A stretch of 64,000 nucleotides of DNA from Ruficoccus sp. ZRK36 (lineage in GTDB: Bacteria; Verrucomicrobiota; Verrucomicrobiia; Opitutales; Cerasicoccaceae). Shown piece by piece: positions 52,975 through 62,810 of the stretch. Each line of letters opens with the position of its first letter. The stretch's first letter is position 1. Where the stretch lies: assembly GCF_019603315.1 (NCBI RefSeq), contig NZ_CP080649.1, positions 2,614,176 to 2,678,175 of the forward strand. The letters are read 5' to 3'. Both the position numbers and the translations under genes were made by a program. The notes under the pieces were generated by a model. That model made no database searches, was not told the origin of the DNA, and was given only the letters and a program-made list of their open reading frames with translations.

Positions 52975-54495
52975 TCACCCGAGGAGCCGGTTCATCTCGC
53001 TGTCCTCCAGGATGCGGCAGAGGCGGTAACCCTTGCCGCTGGCGGGGAGGTTGGCTGCGAATGTTTCCCGCACCTCTGCCGACTCGAACTCGATGCCGAT
53101 GAGGGCGCGGCCCACGCGCTCGCCGGAGTAGCGGTAGTTGAAGTAGCAGAAATTGCCGCGTCCGCGCACGGTGCCGTCCAGAAAGGCGTGCATCGCGCCG
53201 GGGCGCTCGTAGAACTCCAGCTCCAGCAGCAGCGGGTGCGTGAGCAGGCGGGCATCGCAGGCGATGGCGCGGTAGCGCACCTCCACGGAGCTGCCCACCT
53301 CGGTAAAGGCATACCCACCATCGCGCAGGCGCTCGGTGAGGGCGGCATACTCGGGGTCGGAGCAGGACAGCCCGAAGACCGGCCACGCCTGGTCGGAGTC
53401 GTTCTTGCCGTATTGGAAATCAATGATGTTGAGCGAGCCCAGACCGGTCTCCAGCAGGGCAAGCATGGAGCCTGGCCGCTCCGGGATCTCGATACGCAGA
53501 TGTCTCCGGTGCCCGCCTCCGATACCGGCGGCATCAGAAATACGTGCCAGTTGCCCGAAGTCGAGGTTTGCGCCCGTGGCCACGACCAGCGCCCGCTCAA
53601 AGGGATGCTTTGCACGGTCCTTAAGCAGGCCTGCAAGCCCCATCGCGCCGGAGGGCTCCTGCAGGCAGCGCAGCCGCTCCCAGTAGACGCGGATCGCGTC
53701 GGAGACCTCGTCGTTGCTCACCGTGATGATGTCATCAAGCACCTCACGGCAGACCTCAAAGGTGGTGTTGCCTGCCTTGCGGACCGCTGTGCCGTCGCAG
53801 AAGATGTCCAGCTCGTCCAGACCGACGGGTTTGCCTTCGGTAAACGCGGCTTTCATCGAGGCCTGCCCAGCGCCTTCGACGCCGACGATGCGGATGTCCG
53901 GGTAAAAAGTTTTCAGCCAGTTGCCGACGGCCCCGGCCATCCCACCGCCGCCGATCTGCAGATAGGCGACATCAAAGGGGCCTTCGCCGGACATGACTGC
54001 CTCGTCGGCCAGGGTGGCCTGTCCGGCCATGACCTGCAGATCGTCATAGGCATGGATGTAGACGCCGCCGGTGGCCTCCGCTTTGGCGAGTGCCGCCGCG
54101 TAGGCATCGTCGTAGCCATCCCCGTGCAGGATGATCTCGACCGCGTCGCCCCCGTGCCGGAGGACGGCGCTGCGCTTCACGGCGGGCGTGGTGACGGGCA
54201 TGTAGACCTGCGCCTTCAACCCCAGCAGCTGGGCCGCCAGGGCAACTCCCTGCGCGTGGTTACCAGCTGAGGCCGCCAGAACGGGCTTGGCGGCTTCCTC
54301 CGGCGTCAACTGCGCCATGCGGTTAAACGCGCCGCGCCATTTGTAGGCCTTGATCGCGCACAAATCCTCGCGCTTCACGAACACCTTACCCGGACCGTCG
54401 AGCTCGATCTCCTCCAGCGGCGTCGGTGCACCGGCGCGGTACACGCGCTGGCGGGCGAAGAGTGTTTCCTGTCGAAGTTGTCGCAGTATGTCCAT
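52975..54495 (-). CDS. ilvA: threonine dehydratase, biosynthetic
   Basis: A 506-residue PLP enzyme that deaminates threonine to 2-oxobutyrate, the entry to isoleucine. The PLP lysine is K52 in IKAYKWRGAFNRM; SAGNHAQGVALAA and GGGGMAGAVGNW hold the phosphate. The C-terminus (about 330-506) has two ACT-like regulatory domains (RRHLRIEIPERPGSMLALLETGLGSLNI and HPLLLELEFYERPGAMHAFLDGT), as in the isoleucine-inhibited IlvA. Complements ilvN and ilvC 28 kb away. An upstream repeat block separates it from the class I aldolase. Confidence 0.95.
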   Translation of the reverse strand: MDILRQLRQETLFARQRVYRAGAPTPLEEIELDGPGKVFVKREDLCAIKAYKWRGAFNRMAQLTPEEAAKPVLAASAGNHAQGVALAAQLLGLKAQVYMPVTTPAVKRSAVLRHGGDAVEIILHGDGYDDAYAAALAKAEATGGVYIHAYDDLQVMAGQATLADEAVMSGEGPFDVAYLQIGGGGMAGAVGNWLKTFYPDIRIVGVEGAGQASMKAAFTEGKPVGLDELDIFCDGTAVRKAGNTTFEVCREVLDDIITVSNDEVSDAIRVYWERLRCLQEPSGAMGLAGLLKDRAKHPFERALVVATGANLDFGQLARISDAAGIGGGHRRHLRIEIPERPGSMLALLETGLGSLNIIDFQYGKNDSDQAWPVFGLSCSDPEYAALTERLRDGGYAFTEVGSSVEVRYRAIACDARLLTHPLLLELEFYERPGAMHAFLDGTVRGRGNFCYFNYRYSGERVGRALIGIEFESAEVRETFAANLPASGKGYRLCRILEDSEMNRLLG

Positions 54496-54529
54496 GGTCG
54501 GTGAGAGTGTGGTCGTATCAAGGGCGAAT

Positions 54530-54825
54530 TTGCGGGCTTACGCAGCCCGCACTCGCGGCAGGCAGATTGCTGGTCCAGCCGGACTCTGCACTTTCGATGC
54601 AATGCATCGTGTCAACGATTAGCGAAAACAGCAAAGCTGTTTTCGCTAATCGTTGAAGATGGGGACATTAAAACCGGACTGCCCGAGTTTACGCATGATC
54701 CCGTGTCTAACGAATAGCTTCATGGCATTTTCTCCTGAAAATGCCAAGGTGATCCAAAGGATCACAGGTGCAGGACTTCGTCCTGCCGGGGCGGAGCGCC
54801 ATCAGTGCCAGCGGGGGCACCCCGC
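54530..54825 (-). repeat. palindromic modular repeat, copy R7
   Basis: Fills the 329-bp gap between ilvA and fbaB, in reverse orientation. It contains GCGGGCTtacgcAGCCCGC, CAGATTGCTGGTCCAGCC (inverted), the 21-bp perfect stem 54612-54656 (GCGAAAACAGC/GCTGTTTTCGC, loop AAA). Here the outer part of the stem is CAACGATTA/TAATCGTTG, a compensated G:C to A:T change. Further: GGCATTTTC-tcct-GAAAATGCC (54724-54745), GTGATCC-aaa-GGATCAC (54749-54765), GCAGGAC-ttc-GTCCTGC (54770-54786) and GCGGGG-gca-CCCCGC (54811-54825), whose edge supplies the fbaB stop codon. Confidence 0.92.
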
Positions 54826-55892
54826 TAGGCGATGGTGACTTCGGGGCAGAGGTACACGTCCTGAATGGCGTTGAGGAGCTTGACCCCTTCGGCGAGCGGA
54901 CGCTGGAAGGCCTTGCGACCGGAGATGAGGCCCATACCGCCGGCGCGCTTGTTGACCACGGCGGTTTTGACCGCGTCGCCAAAGTCGTTCGAGCCGGAAG
55001 CGCCACCGGAGTTGATCAAGCCCTGACGGCCCATGTAGCAGTTGGCCACCTGGTAGCGGGTCAGGTCGATCGGGTGGTCGGTGGTCAGCTCGGTGTAGAC
55101 GCGCTCGTCGATCTTGCCGTAGGAGCTGTTGCCCATGTTGAGCGCCTTGTAGCCGCCGTTGTTCTCGGGAAGCTTCTGTTTAATAATGTCGGCCTGGATG
55201 GTGACGCCGAGGTGGTTGGCCTGGCCGGTGAGGTCGGCGGATACGTGGTAGTCGGTGCCGTCTTTCTTAAAGGCCGGGTTGCGCAGGTAGCACCACAGGA
55301 TGGTGGCCATGCCCAGCTCGTGAGCGCGGGCGAAGGCTTCGGAGACCTCGATGATCTGGCGGTTCGACTCCTCGGAGCCGAAGTAGATGGTCGCGCCAAC
55401 GGCAGCCGCACCCATGTCGTAGGCCTGCTCGACCGAGCCGAACATGATCTGGTCGGCCTGGTTCGGGTAGGAGAGGAGCTGGTTGTGGTTGATCTTTACG
55501 ATAAAGGGGATCTTGTGGGCGTATTTGCGGGCGACGGAGCCGAGCACGCCAAAGGTCGAGGCCACGGCGTTGCAGCCGCCTTCGAGGGCGAGCTTGACGA
55601 TGTTTTCGCTGTCGAAGTAGTCGGGGTTCTTCGCAAAGGACGCGCCACCGCTGTGCTCGATACCCTGGTCCACGGGCAGGATGCTGACATAGCCGGTGCC
55701 GGAGAGGCGGCCGGTGTGGAAGAGCCAGTTGAGGTTGTTGAGGACGCGCTGGTTGCGGTCGGTGGAAGCAAAGATACGGTCTACGAAGTCACCGCCGGGC
55801 AGGTGAAGACGATCCTTCGAGATGGTCTTGCATTCGTGGGAGAGGAGGTCCTTGGCGGAGTCGCCGAGGTATTCTTCGATCTTGTTGATCAT
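54825..55892 (-). CDS. fbaB: class I fructose-bisphosphate aldolase (FbaB/DhnA type)
   Basis: A 355-residue Schiff-base aldolase of the archaeal/DhnA type. Recognisable parts: [39 protein letters not shown] with the likely Schiff-base Lys region, [53 protein letters not shown] and [36 protein letters not shown] (phosphate site). It cleaves or forms fructose-1,6-bisphosphate. The stop codon is given by the edge of the palindrome GCGGGG/CCCCGC. It is divergent from a class II aldolase gene, so the organism has both aldolase types side by side. Confidence 0.93.
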   Translation of the reverse strand: MINKIEEYLGDSAKDLLSHECKTISKDRLHLPGGDFVDRIFASTDRNQRVLNNLNWLFHTGRLSGTGYVSILPVDQGIEHSGGASFAKNPDYFDSENIVKLALEGGCNAVASTFGVLGSVARKYAHKIPFIVKINHNQLLSYPNQADQIMFGSVEQAYDMGAAAVGATIYFGSEESNRQIIEVSEAFARAHELGMATILWCYLRNPAFKKDGTDYHVSADLTGQANHLGVTIQADIIKQKLPENNGGYKALNMGNSSYGKIDERVYTELTTDHPIDLTRYQVANCYMGRQGLINSGGASGSNDFGDAVKTAVVNKRAGGMGLISGRKAFQRPLAEGVKLLNAIQDVYLCPEVTIA

Positions 55893-56155
55893 GGGATTTA
55901 TAGTTGGCGTTTCAGAGATACGGGTGAGTCCCTATGAGGAAATACGACACCTTGGACCCGCGCAACCCGGAAATGTGCCTTGGCTTATCGCTGGTGCGAA
56001 AACGGTTACGGTTCTGTTAACGCGTCCGTTTAACGCCGACAGGGCCCATTACCCGGCGGGAAAACGCCGTGAGGCTCACAATGATGTTGATTTTGAGCAA
56101 ATGCAGTATAAGTTGCACTGCTTCACACAGCTCAATATCTATAACTAAAAGCAAT

Positions 56156-57187
<1,032 letters not shown>

Positions 57188-57215
57188 TCACGGTTTCGAT
57201 AAAAACCATTTCCTG

Positions 57216-57247
57216 GCCGGGTCCCGTTACGGGGCCCGGCTTTTTTT
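57216..57247 (+). terminator. rho-independent terminator of the class II aldolase
   Basis: A strong GC stem (GGCCGGGTCCCG / CGGGGCCCGGC, with one mismatch bulge) and loop TTAC is followed by seven T, 28 bp after the fbaA stop codon. It is the clearest intrinsic terminator of the window. Confidence 0.92.
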
Positions 57248-57301
57248 GTTTAACCATAGAGAGCTGGTGTACGCCATGGCCATTAGGACGTTTGTTTTTC
57301 T

Positions 57302-57366
57302 AACCACGGATTTCACCGATAACGCGGATATTTATCTTATCTCTATCATCCGTGGAATCCGTGGTT
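57302..57366 (+). repeat. CCACGGATT inverted repeat
   Basis: AACCACGGATTTCACCGAT and ATCATCCGTGGAATCCGTGGTT form an imperfect inverted pair around an A/T-rich loop of about 25 bp in the gap after the aldolase terminator. This ATCCGTG-type sequence is seen in many unrelated environmental genomes; its function is unknown. Confidence 0.7.
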
Positions 57367-57442
57367 CAAATAATCCCTTTCTGAAGCTACCCGCTTTTGG
57401 ATTGCGCTCTGTGCTCGCCTGGCGCTTAGCTAAGGCCATCCG

Positions 57443-58312
57443 ATGTTTAAGTACGTTCACCCGACGCTTTTCTCTTTCGACGTAGAGTGGATCCCTGATC
57501 CCAAGGCCGCGCAGATGCTCTACGGGGTGGCCTACGATCCGCCTCACAACACGCACGACGCATTTAAAAAAATCTGGGCCGAGTCCGGGGCTACCCCCGA
57601 GCAGCCGCGCCCGTGGGTGAAGACCGCACTGTGCCGCATCGTCTCCATCTGCGGGATCTTCCGTGAGGCGGGGGCAGCGGGCGGAGTTTCCTTAAAGCTC
57701 GTGTCGATGCCGCCGGACGCTTCGGACCCGGAGAAGTGCGCCGAGCCGTACATTATCGAGATGTTTCTGCGGGCCGTGGGCGGCCGTAAACCGCAGCTGG
57801 TCGGCTTCAACTCCGTCAACGCTGATGTGCCGATCATCGTGCAGCGGGCGATCATTCACGGGCTGGATAGCCACGGCTTTGCCAAGCGCCCCGAAAAACC
57901 CTGGGAGGGGATCGATTATTTTTCCAATGCAGGGGACTTTCATGTGGACTTGGCACATGGGCTTGCGCGCGGTGTGAACACCCCGCGCCTGCACGAGATC
58001 GCGACCCTCAGCGGTATCCCCGGTAAGATCGACACGGCGGGTGACCAGGTCTGGGATCTGTACCTGCGCGGTCACACCGACCAGATCGTGAACTACAACG
58101 AGTGCGACGCCTTTACCACGCATCTGCTGTGGGCTCGCATGGCTCACTTTGCAGGGCTGCTGGACAAGAAAGCCTACGCGACCGAGCAGGAGGCCGTGCG
58201 CCAACTCCTCACCGAATGCGCTGCTCAGGGAAAGACCCACCTGCAAACCTACCTCGACAAGTGGTCCGAGCTGCAGGAAATGATGCAGGTGCGTGACCGC
58301 ACAGGACATTAA
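57443..58312 (+). CDS. 3'-5' exonuclease, PolB-like DEDDy type
   Basis: A 289-residue protein with the exonuclease fold of the DNA_pol_B_exo2 family. Exo I: FSFDVEWIPDP (D-x-E); Exo II region: QLVGFNSVNADVPIIVQRAI (N-x-x-x-D type); Exo III: YNECDAFTTHLLWARM (Y-x-x-x-D). A long insert (DYFSNAGDFHVDLAHGLARGVNTPRLHEIATLSGIPGKIDTAGDQVWD) is common to this group. Substrate is single-stranded DNA or RNA, not established. The final residues VRDRTGH and the stop codon are encoded by the repeat cap GTGCGTGACCGCAC, so the natural C-terminus was probably shorter. ATG at 57443 is preceded by no clear SD. Confidence 0.82.
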   Translation: MFKYVHPTLFSFDVEWIPDPKAAQMLYGVAYDPPHNTHDAFKKIWAESGATPEQPRPWVKTALCRIVSICGIFREAGAAGGVSLKLVSMPPDASDPEKCAEPYIIEMFLRAVGGRKPQLVGFNSVNADVPIIVQRAIIHGLDSHGFAKRPEKPWEGIDYFSNAGDFHVDLAHGLARGVNTPRLHEIATLSGIPGKIDTAGDQVWDLYLRGHTDQIVNYNECDAFTTHLLWARMAHFAGLLDKKAYATEQEAVRQLLTECAAQGKTHLQTYLDKWSELQEMMQVRDRTGH

Positions 58313-58832
58313 GGGGGCTCCGCCCCTACGCTCCTTTCAGTCGCTACCCCTGAACACGCAGAAAGAATGCTGGTCCAGCCGGTCCTTTCGATACTGCGCA
58401 TCGTGCCAGCGATTAGTCAAAACAGATGCTCTGCTTTCAACAATCGCTGAGATGGCAAACCTCAAAACTGGGTGCCACCTTTGGGAGAAGTATTTGGTGC
58501 TGAGAAAAGGATACGCTTTCTTGGCATTTCTCCATGAAATGCCAAGGCGATGCGGAGCATCACAGGTGCAGGACTATGTCCTGGCGGGGCAGCGAACGAT
58601 GGGGCAGAGCCCCAAGGACAGAGTCCTTGACCTGTGATCCTTTGGATCACTGATGACTCTGCTAAGGCGGAGTCATGGGCAACAGTGATTGACGCCAACT
58701 CAAACGAACCTCGTATGGAATCACTTGCGCAAGGCGTAAAACTTGTCGGCAAATGACCATTGACTGCGAGCGATGGGGCGGAGCCCCATCAATGCTGCTC
58801 CAGCCGGAGTGTCCAGTGCGGTCACGCACTTT
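58289..58832. repeat. palindromic modular repeat, copy R8 (multi-module)
   Basis: Occupies the 580-bp gap between the exonuclease and gpmA. Modules: cap GTGCG-tgac-CGCAC (58289-58302); GGGGC-tcc-GCCCC; inverted GCTGGTCCAGCCGGTCC; a decayed long hairpin (58407-58450, CAGCGATTA...AATCGCTG, interior mismatched); GGCATTTC-tccat-GAAATGCC; GATGC-gga-GCATC; GCAGGAC-tat-GTCCTG; AAGGAC-aga-GTCCTT; GTGATCC-ttt-GGATCAC; GACTCtgc...GCGGAGTC; GATGGGGC-gga-GCCCCATC (58772-58790); and an inverted cap GTGCG-gtca-CGCAC (58817-58830). The gap holds no other feature I recognise. Confidence 0.9.
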
Positions 58833-58892
58833 AGTTTTGACTGCCCGGCGAAAATGGATGGCCTATAAGCTTTCATTTAAAGAACACCTGCT

Positions 58893-59639
58893 ATGTATAA
58901 GATCGTACTTCTGCGCCACGGCGAAAGCCAATGGAATCTGGAAAACCGCTTCACCGGCTGGACCGATGTGGACCTGACCGAGAAGGGCGAAGGACAGGCC
59001 CGCGAAGCTGGCCACGTGCTGGCCAAGGAAGGCTTCCGTTTCGACATCGCTTTCACCTCCATGCAAACCCGTGCCAACCGCACACTCAATCTCTGCCTGG
59101 AGTCCATGGGGCTGACCTTCATCCCCGTCCAGAAGAGCTGGCGCCTGAACGAACGCCACTACGGTGCCCTCCAGGGCCTCGACAAGAGCGAAACCGCCGC
59201 CAAGTACGGTGACGACCAGGTGCTCGTATGGCGCCGCAGCTACGACACGCCGCCGCCCGCCCTCGAGCTGAGCGACGAGCGCTTCCCCGGTAATGACCCG
59301 CGCTACGCCGACCTGCCCAAGGACGACCTGCCCGCGACCGAGTGTCTGAAGGACTGCGTCGCCCGCTTCCTCCCGTACTGGGACATGGAAATCAAGCCGC
59401 AGGTGGCCGCCGGTAAGTCCGTCATCATCGCCGCTCACGGTAACTCCCTGCGCTCCCTTTACAAGCACCTCGCCAAGATCTCCGACGAGGACATCATCGG
59501 CGTGAACATCCCGACCGGGATGCCGCTTGTCTTCGAACTCGACGAAAACTTCGAGACCAAGAAGTTCTACTACCTGGGCGACCCCGAGGCCGTAAAAAAG
59601 GCCATGGACGCTGTTGCCAATCAGGGCAAGGCCAAGTAG
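58893..59639 (+). CDS. gpmA: phosphoglycerate mutase, 2,3-BPG dependent
   Basis: A 248-residue cofactor-dependent phosphoglycerate mutase that interconverts 3- and 2-phosphoglycerate. The phosphohistidine motif is [27 protein letters not shown], and the second His is in [16 protein letters not shown]; the family residues [39 protein letters not shown] are conserved. Length typical. It is the third glycolytic gene within 5 kb after fbaB and fbaA, though separated by a long repeat-filled gap. Confidence 0.97.
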   Translation: MYKIVLLRHGESQWNLENRFTGWTDVDLTEKGEGQAREAGHVLAKEGFRFDIAFTSMQTRANRTLNLCLESMGLTFIPVQKSWRLNERHYGALQGLDKSETAAKYGDDQVLVWRRSYDTPPPALELSDERFPGNDPRYADLPKDDLPATECLKDCVARFLPYWDMEIKPQVAAGKSVIIAAHGNSLRSLYKHLAKISDEDIIGVNIPTGMPLVFELDENFETKKFYYLGDPEAVKKAMDAVANQGKAK

Positions 59640-59660
59640 CGTTATTCCGTTATCCACGGA

Positions 59661-60221
59661 ATGCCCGCGAACGACCCAAAACCCGAGTCGGAACTTTCCG
59701 CCCCGCAGAAGACACCAGAGGAGCACCTCCCCGAGGAGGCGTCCGATGAGCGTGTGTCAGACTTTGCGGAGGCGTTTGAAGAGATTTTCGCCCATGGCCG
59801 CCCCGATCCCTCCAGTTGGATCGGGGTTGGTCTGGACGGAACCCTCGCTTACCACGATGGCAGCGCCATCGACGCTACCAGGATTGGTGATCCCGTGCCC
59901 GATATGTTCGCACGGGTGATCGACTGGAGCGCCCGCGGCCACACGGTGAAGGTCTTCACGCCGCGCGCCGCCGACGAGACCGCCAAGGCGCTTGTCGAAA
60001 AGTGGCTGGCGGACCATGGCCTGCCCGATCTGGAGGTCACCTGTGAGAAGGACCTGTACATGGTCGAACTCTGGGACACACGCTCGGTTCAGGTCATTGC
60101 CAATACCGGACAACCGGTGGGGGAAAGCAGCATCGAGCAGATGCGGCAAGTGTCTGACAATGAGACCCTTTCGCAGGAAGAGGATAAAAGTGCTCCTAAT
60201 TCAGACCCGGCTGCACAATAG
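59661..60221 (+). CDS. HAD-like protein with a replaced nucleophile residue
   Basis: A 186-residue protein, acidic and Glu/Pro-rich at the N-terminus. The middle (residues 52-150) follows a HAD-like layout found in PVC and phage-related proteins: motif WIGVGLDGTLAYHDG, GDPVPDMFARVIDWSARGHTVKVFTPRAADE, VTCEKDLYMVELWDTRSVQVIANTG. In the usual motif I, D-x-D-G-T, the first Asp is the nucleophile; here it reads G57-L-D59-G-T, so phosphatase activity is doubtful. The protein may be a regulatory or inactive relative. It follows gpmA by 21 bp and ends 41 bp before the metal ATPase gene. Confidence 0.72.
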   Translation: MPANDPKPESELSAPQKTPEEHLPEEASDERVSDFAEAFEEIFAHGRPDPSSWIGVGLDGTLAYHDGSAIDATRIGDPVPDMFARVIDWSARGHTVKVFTPRAADETAKALVEKWLADHGLPDLEVTCEKDLYMVELWDTRSVQVIANTGQPVGESSIEQMRQVSDNETLSQEEDKSAPNSDPAAQ

Positions 60222-60262
60222 GCTTTTCTCATGCCTCAAAGGCTGCCTAGTGTGGGCCTGTC

Positions 60263-62731
60263 ATGTCCAATAAGGAAGACTGCCCATGTCCGGAATCCGG
60301 TGATGCATGCCCGGAGGGCCAGCAGCCGTGCCCGGATTCACGGGCTTCGTGCCCGGCCGGTGTCGGCAGGACTGCGCGTCAGTCGCCCGGTGTTGTCGGG
60401 GTAGACATCGACCACGAGTCGGGTAAGATTGACATCCTTTACGATCCCGCGCGCACCACAAACGCGGACATCGAGCGTACGGCCCGTAAGCTGGGGGAGC
60501 AGATGGCGGCAGTGCCCGGCAAATGCGTTTTTCGTCTCAACGGCCGCGGCTGTGAAGAGTGTGCCCGGCGTATCGGTATCGATCTGGAGCGTCGTCCCGG
60601 TATCCGGCGCGCGAGTGCGTCGTTTCTCGGGGGGGTGCTCAGCGTCAGTTTTGACCAGGGTGGTCACAGCGAAGCCTCGGTGCTGGAGACAGCCCGACAG
60701 GCCGGGGCCGAGGTTGAACCGCTGGAGGAGGCGCTTCACCGGGAGGAGACGGAAAAGGAGGACTCCCGCAAGTCGCTCGGGGCCTTCCTGCGCTACTGGC
60801 TGACCGGTAGTCGCCTGGAGATGATCTTTACCGCGCTGACCCTCGTATGCATGGTCGCCGGTCTGGTCACCGAGAAGCTCGGGGCCGTCTCGCTGGTTTA
60901 TAATACGCTCTACGTGCTCGCTTATGCCTTTGGCGGGTACTTCGGCACGCTGGCGGGCTGGGAGTCTATCCGTAAGCGGGTGGTCGATGTGGACCTGCTG
61001 ATGATTTTGGCCGCGCTCGGGGCGGCCTACGTAGGCGCACCCTTTGAGGGGGCGATGCTGCTGTTTCTGTTTTCCTTTTCCGAGGTCTTGCAGACCTTTG
61101 CCATCGGGCGCACCCGCAATGCCATCAAGGCACTGGCGCAGATGCGCCCGCAGTCGGCCCACGTCCTGCGCGGGGACCGCATCGTCGAGACGCCGATTGC
61201 CGAGATTGAGCTCAACGCCCGCCTGTTGATCCGCCCCGGAGACCGCATCCCGCTGGACGGCGTGGTGGTCTCCGGCGAAAGCACGCTCGACCAAAGCTCC
61301 GTTACGGGTGAGTCGATGCCCGTCAACAAAGCCGTGGGCGACCCGGTCTTTGCCGGGACCATGAACCAGAACGGCTCGCTCACGGTCAAGGTCACACGCC
61401 TGGCCAAGGACTCGACCATCTCCAAGCTCATCCGCATGGTCGAGGAGGCGCAGTCCGAAAAGGCCAAGACGCAGCGCTTTCTGGAAAGTGCCGAGCAGTA
61501 CTACGCCCTCGGGGTGATCATCTTTACCGTGCTGCTGGGCATCCTCCTGCCCACCGTTTTCAAGGTCCCGCTCGACGAGGCTTTCTATCGGGCCATCACG
61601 GTCATGGTCGTGGCCTCTCCCTGCGCGCTGGTCATCAGCACGCCTGCCTCCATCCTCTCGGCCATCGGTAACGGCGCTCGCCGGGGTATCTTGTTCAAGG
61701 GTGGGGCACACCTGGAGCAGGCGGCCACGCTAAAGGTCATCACCTTTGACAAGACCGGCACCCTGACCGAGGGGCAGCCGCGTGTAAACGAGGTCATCCC
61801 GTTCGCGGATATGTCGCGCGCCGAGCTGCTGCGGATCGCCGGGGCCGTCGAGGCCAAGTCCGAGCATCCGCTGGCGCAGGCCATTGTCGAGCTGGCCCGT
61901 GAGGAGGGCGCGGTGTTCCCCGAGTGCGAGGGCTTCCGCGCCGTCACCGGTAAGGGCGCGCTGGCTCGCGTCGAGGGCCGGACCATCGTGGTGGGCAGCC
62001 CGAAGTGGATGCGGGAGTATCACTTTGAAAATGCCGATGCGATCGAGGAGCGCGTGGCAGAGATTCAGGACTCGGGCCGCACAAATGTGCTCGTGGGCGA
62101 GGTTCACGAGCAGAGCAATACGGTAAAAGTGCTCGGCTCCTTCGCGGTAGCCGATCACCTGCGCGAAGAGGTGCCGGGCGTGATCAAGCACCTGCGTGAG
62201 CAGGGCATCCGCCGGGTCGTTATGCTGACCGGAGATGCCAACCGCGTCGCCAAGGCCGTTTCTGCCGAGGCCGGGCTGGATGAATTTTATGCCGACCTCA
62301 TGCCCGAGGATAAGGTGCGCCTGATGAAGGAGCTTTCGCGCGGTGACAGTGTCGGTATGGTCGGTGACGGCACCAATGACGCCCCCGCGCTGGCCTCGGC
62401 TACGGTCGGGATAGCTATGGGGGCGGCTGGCAGCGATGTCGCTCTGGAGAGCGCCGATGTCGTACTCATGGCGAACGACCTGAAGCGCATCCCGTACATG
62501 ATCGCGCTCAGCCACGCCGCACGCCGGGTCATGCTCCAGAACCTGATCTTTGCCGCCGGTGTGATCGTCGTCATGGTGCTCGCGACGCTGCTCCTCCCAC
62601 TCGTCGGGTTGGAAGTACCGCTGCCACTTGGCGTCTTTGCCCACGAGGGCGGCACCGTGCTGGTCTGCCTCAACGGTCTGCGCCTGCTCGCCTTTAACGA
62701 TAAGAGCCTTAATTGCGGTAGCGGGACGTAG
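60263..62731 (+). CDS. P1B-4-type heavy-metal translocating ATPase with Cys-Pro-rich N-terminus
   Basis: An 822-residue P-type ATPase. Phosphorylation site FDKTGTLTEGQP, HP motif KSEHPLAQA and hinge VGDGTNDAPALA are present. The membrane metal-site motif is SPC (VVASPCALVIS), and helix 8 has HEGGTVLVCLNGLRLL: these two are the hallmarks of the P1B-4 class (Co, Zn or Fe export). The first 30 residues have five Cys (C7, C9, C16, C23, C30), mostly next to Pro, and C97-E-E-C100 gives a degenerate HMA-like domain. Probably exports a divalent transition metal. The stop codon falls in repeat module TAGGCAGGAC, and the next gene is a cobalamin adenosyltransferase. Confidence 0.92.
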   Translation: MSNKEDCPCPESGDACPEGQQPCPDSRASCPAGVGRTARQSPGVVGVDIDHESGKIDILYDPARTTNADIERTARKLGEQMAAVPGKCVFRLNGRGCEECARRIGIDLERRPGIRRASASFLGGVLSVSFDQGGHSEASVLETARQAGAEVEPLEEALHREETEKEDSRKSLGAFLRYWLTGSRLEMIFTALTLVCMVAGLVTEKLGAVSLVYNTLYVLAYAFGGYFGTLAGWESIRKRVVDVDLLMILAALGAAYVGAPFEGAMLLFLFSFSEVLQTFAIGRTRNAIKALAQMRPQSAHVLRGDRIVETPIAEIELNARLLIRPGDRIPLDGVVVSGESTLDQSSVTGESMPVNKAVGDPVFAGTMNQNGSLTVKVTRLAKDSTISKLIRMVEEAQSEKAKTQRFLESAEQYYALGVIIFTVLLGILLPTVFKVPLDEAFYRAITVMVVASPCALVISTPASILSAIGNGARRGILFKGGAHLEQAATLKVITFDKTGTLTEGQPRVNEVIPFADMSRAELLRIAGAVEAKSEHPLAQAIVELAREEGAVFPECEGFRAVTGKGALARVEGRTIVVGSPKWMREYHFENADAIEERVAEIQDSGRTNVLVGEVHEQSNTVKVLGSFAVADHLREEVPGVIKHLREQGIRRVVMLTGDANRVAKAVSAEAGLDEFYADLMPEDKVRLMKELSRGDSVGMVGDGTNDAPALASATVGIAMGAAGSDVALESADVVLMANDLKRIPYMIALSHAARRVMLQNLIFAAGVIVVMVLATLLLPLVGLEVPLPLGVFAHEGGTVLVCLNGLRLLAFNDKSLNCGSGT

Positions 62732-62748
62732 GCAGGACATGATCCTGC
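62732..62748 (+). repeat. small palindromic repeat module
   Basis: GCAGGA-catga-TCCTGC followed by GCCTG directly after the ATPase stop; the same module heads R1 and, inverted, R7 and R8. Confidence 0.55.
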
Positions 62749-62810
62749 GCCTGTTGCTGCTTTTGGGGTAGCCATGGCCGGGGGCGGCTTATATAACCTC
62801 TGGCTTTCTT

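Noticed and set aside
52960-54270. A long frame opposite ilvA
   Set aside because: Antisense shadow of IlvA.
55893-56155. A tRNA or other RNA gene in the gap between the two aldolases
   Set aside because: No cloverleaf or conserved T-loop could be found.
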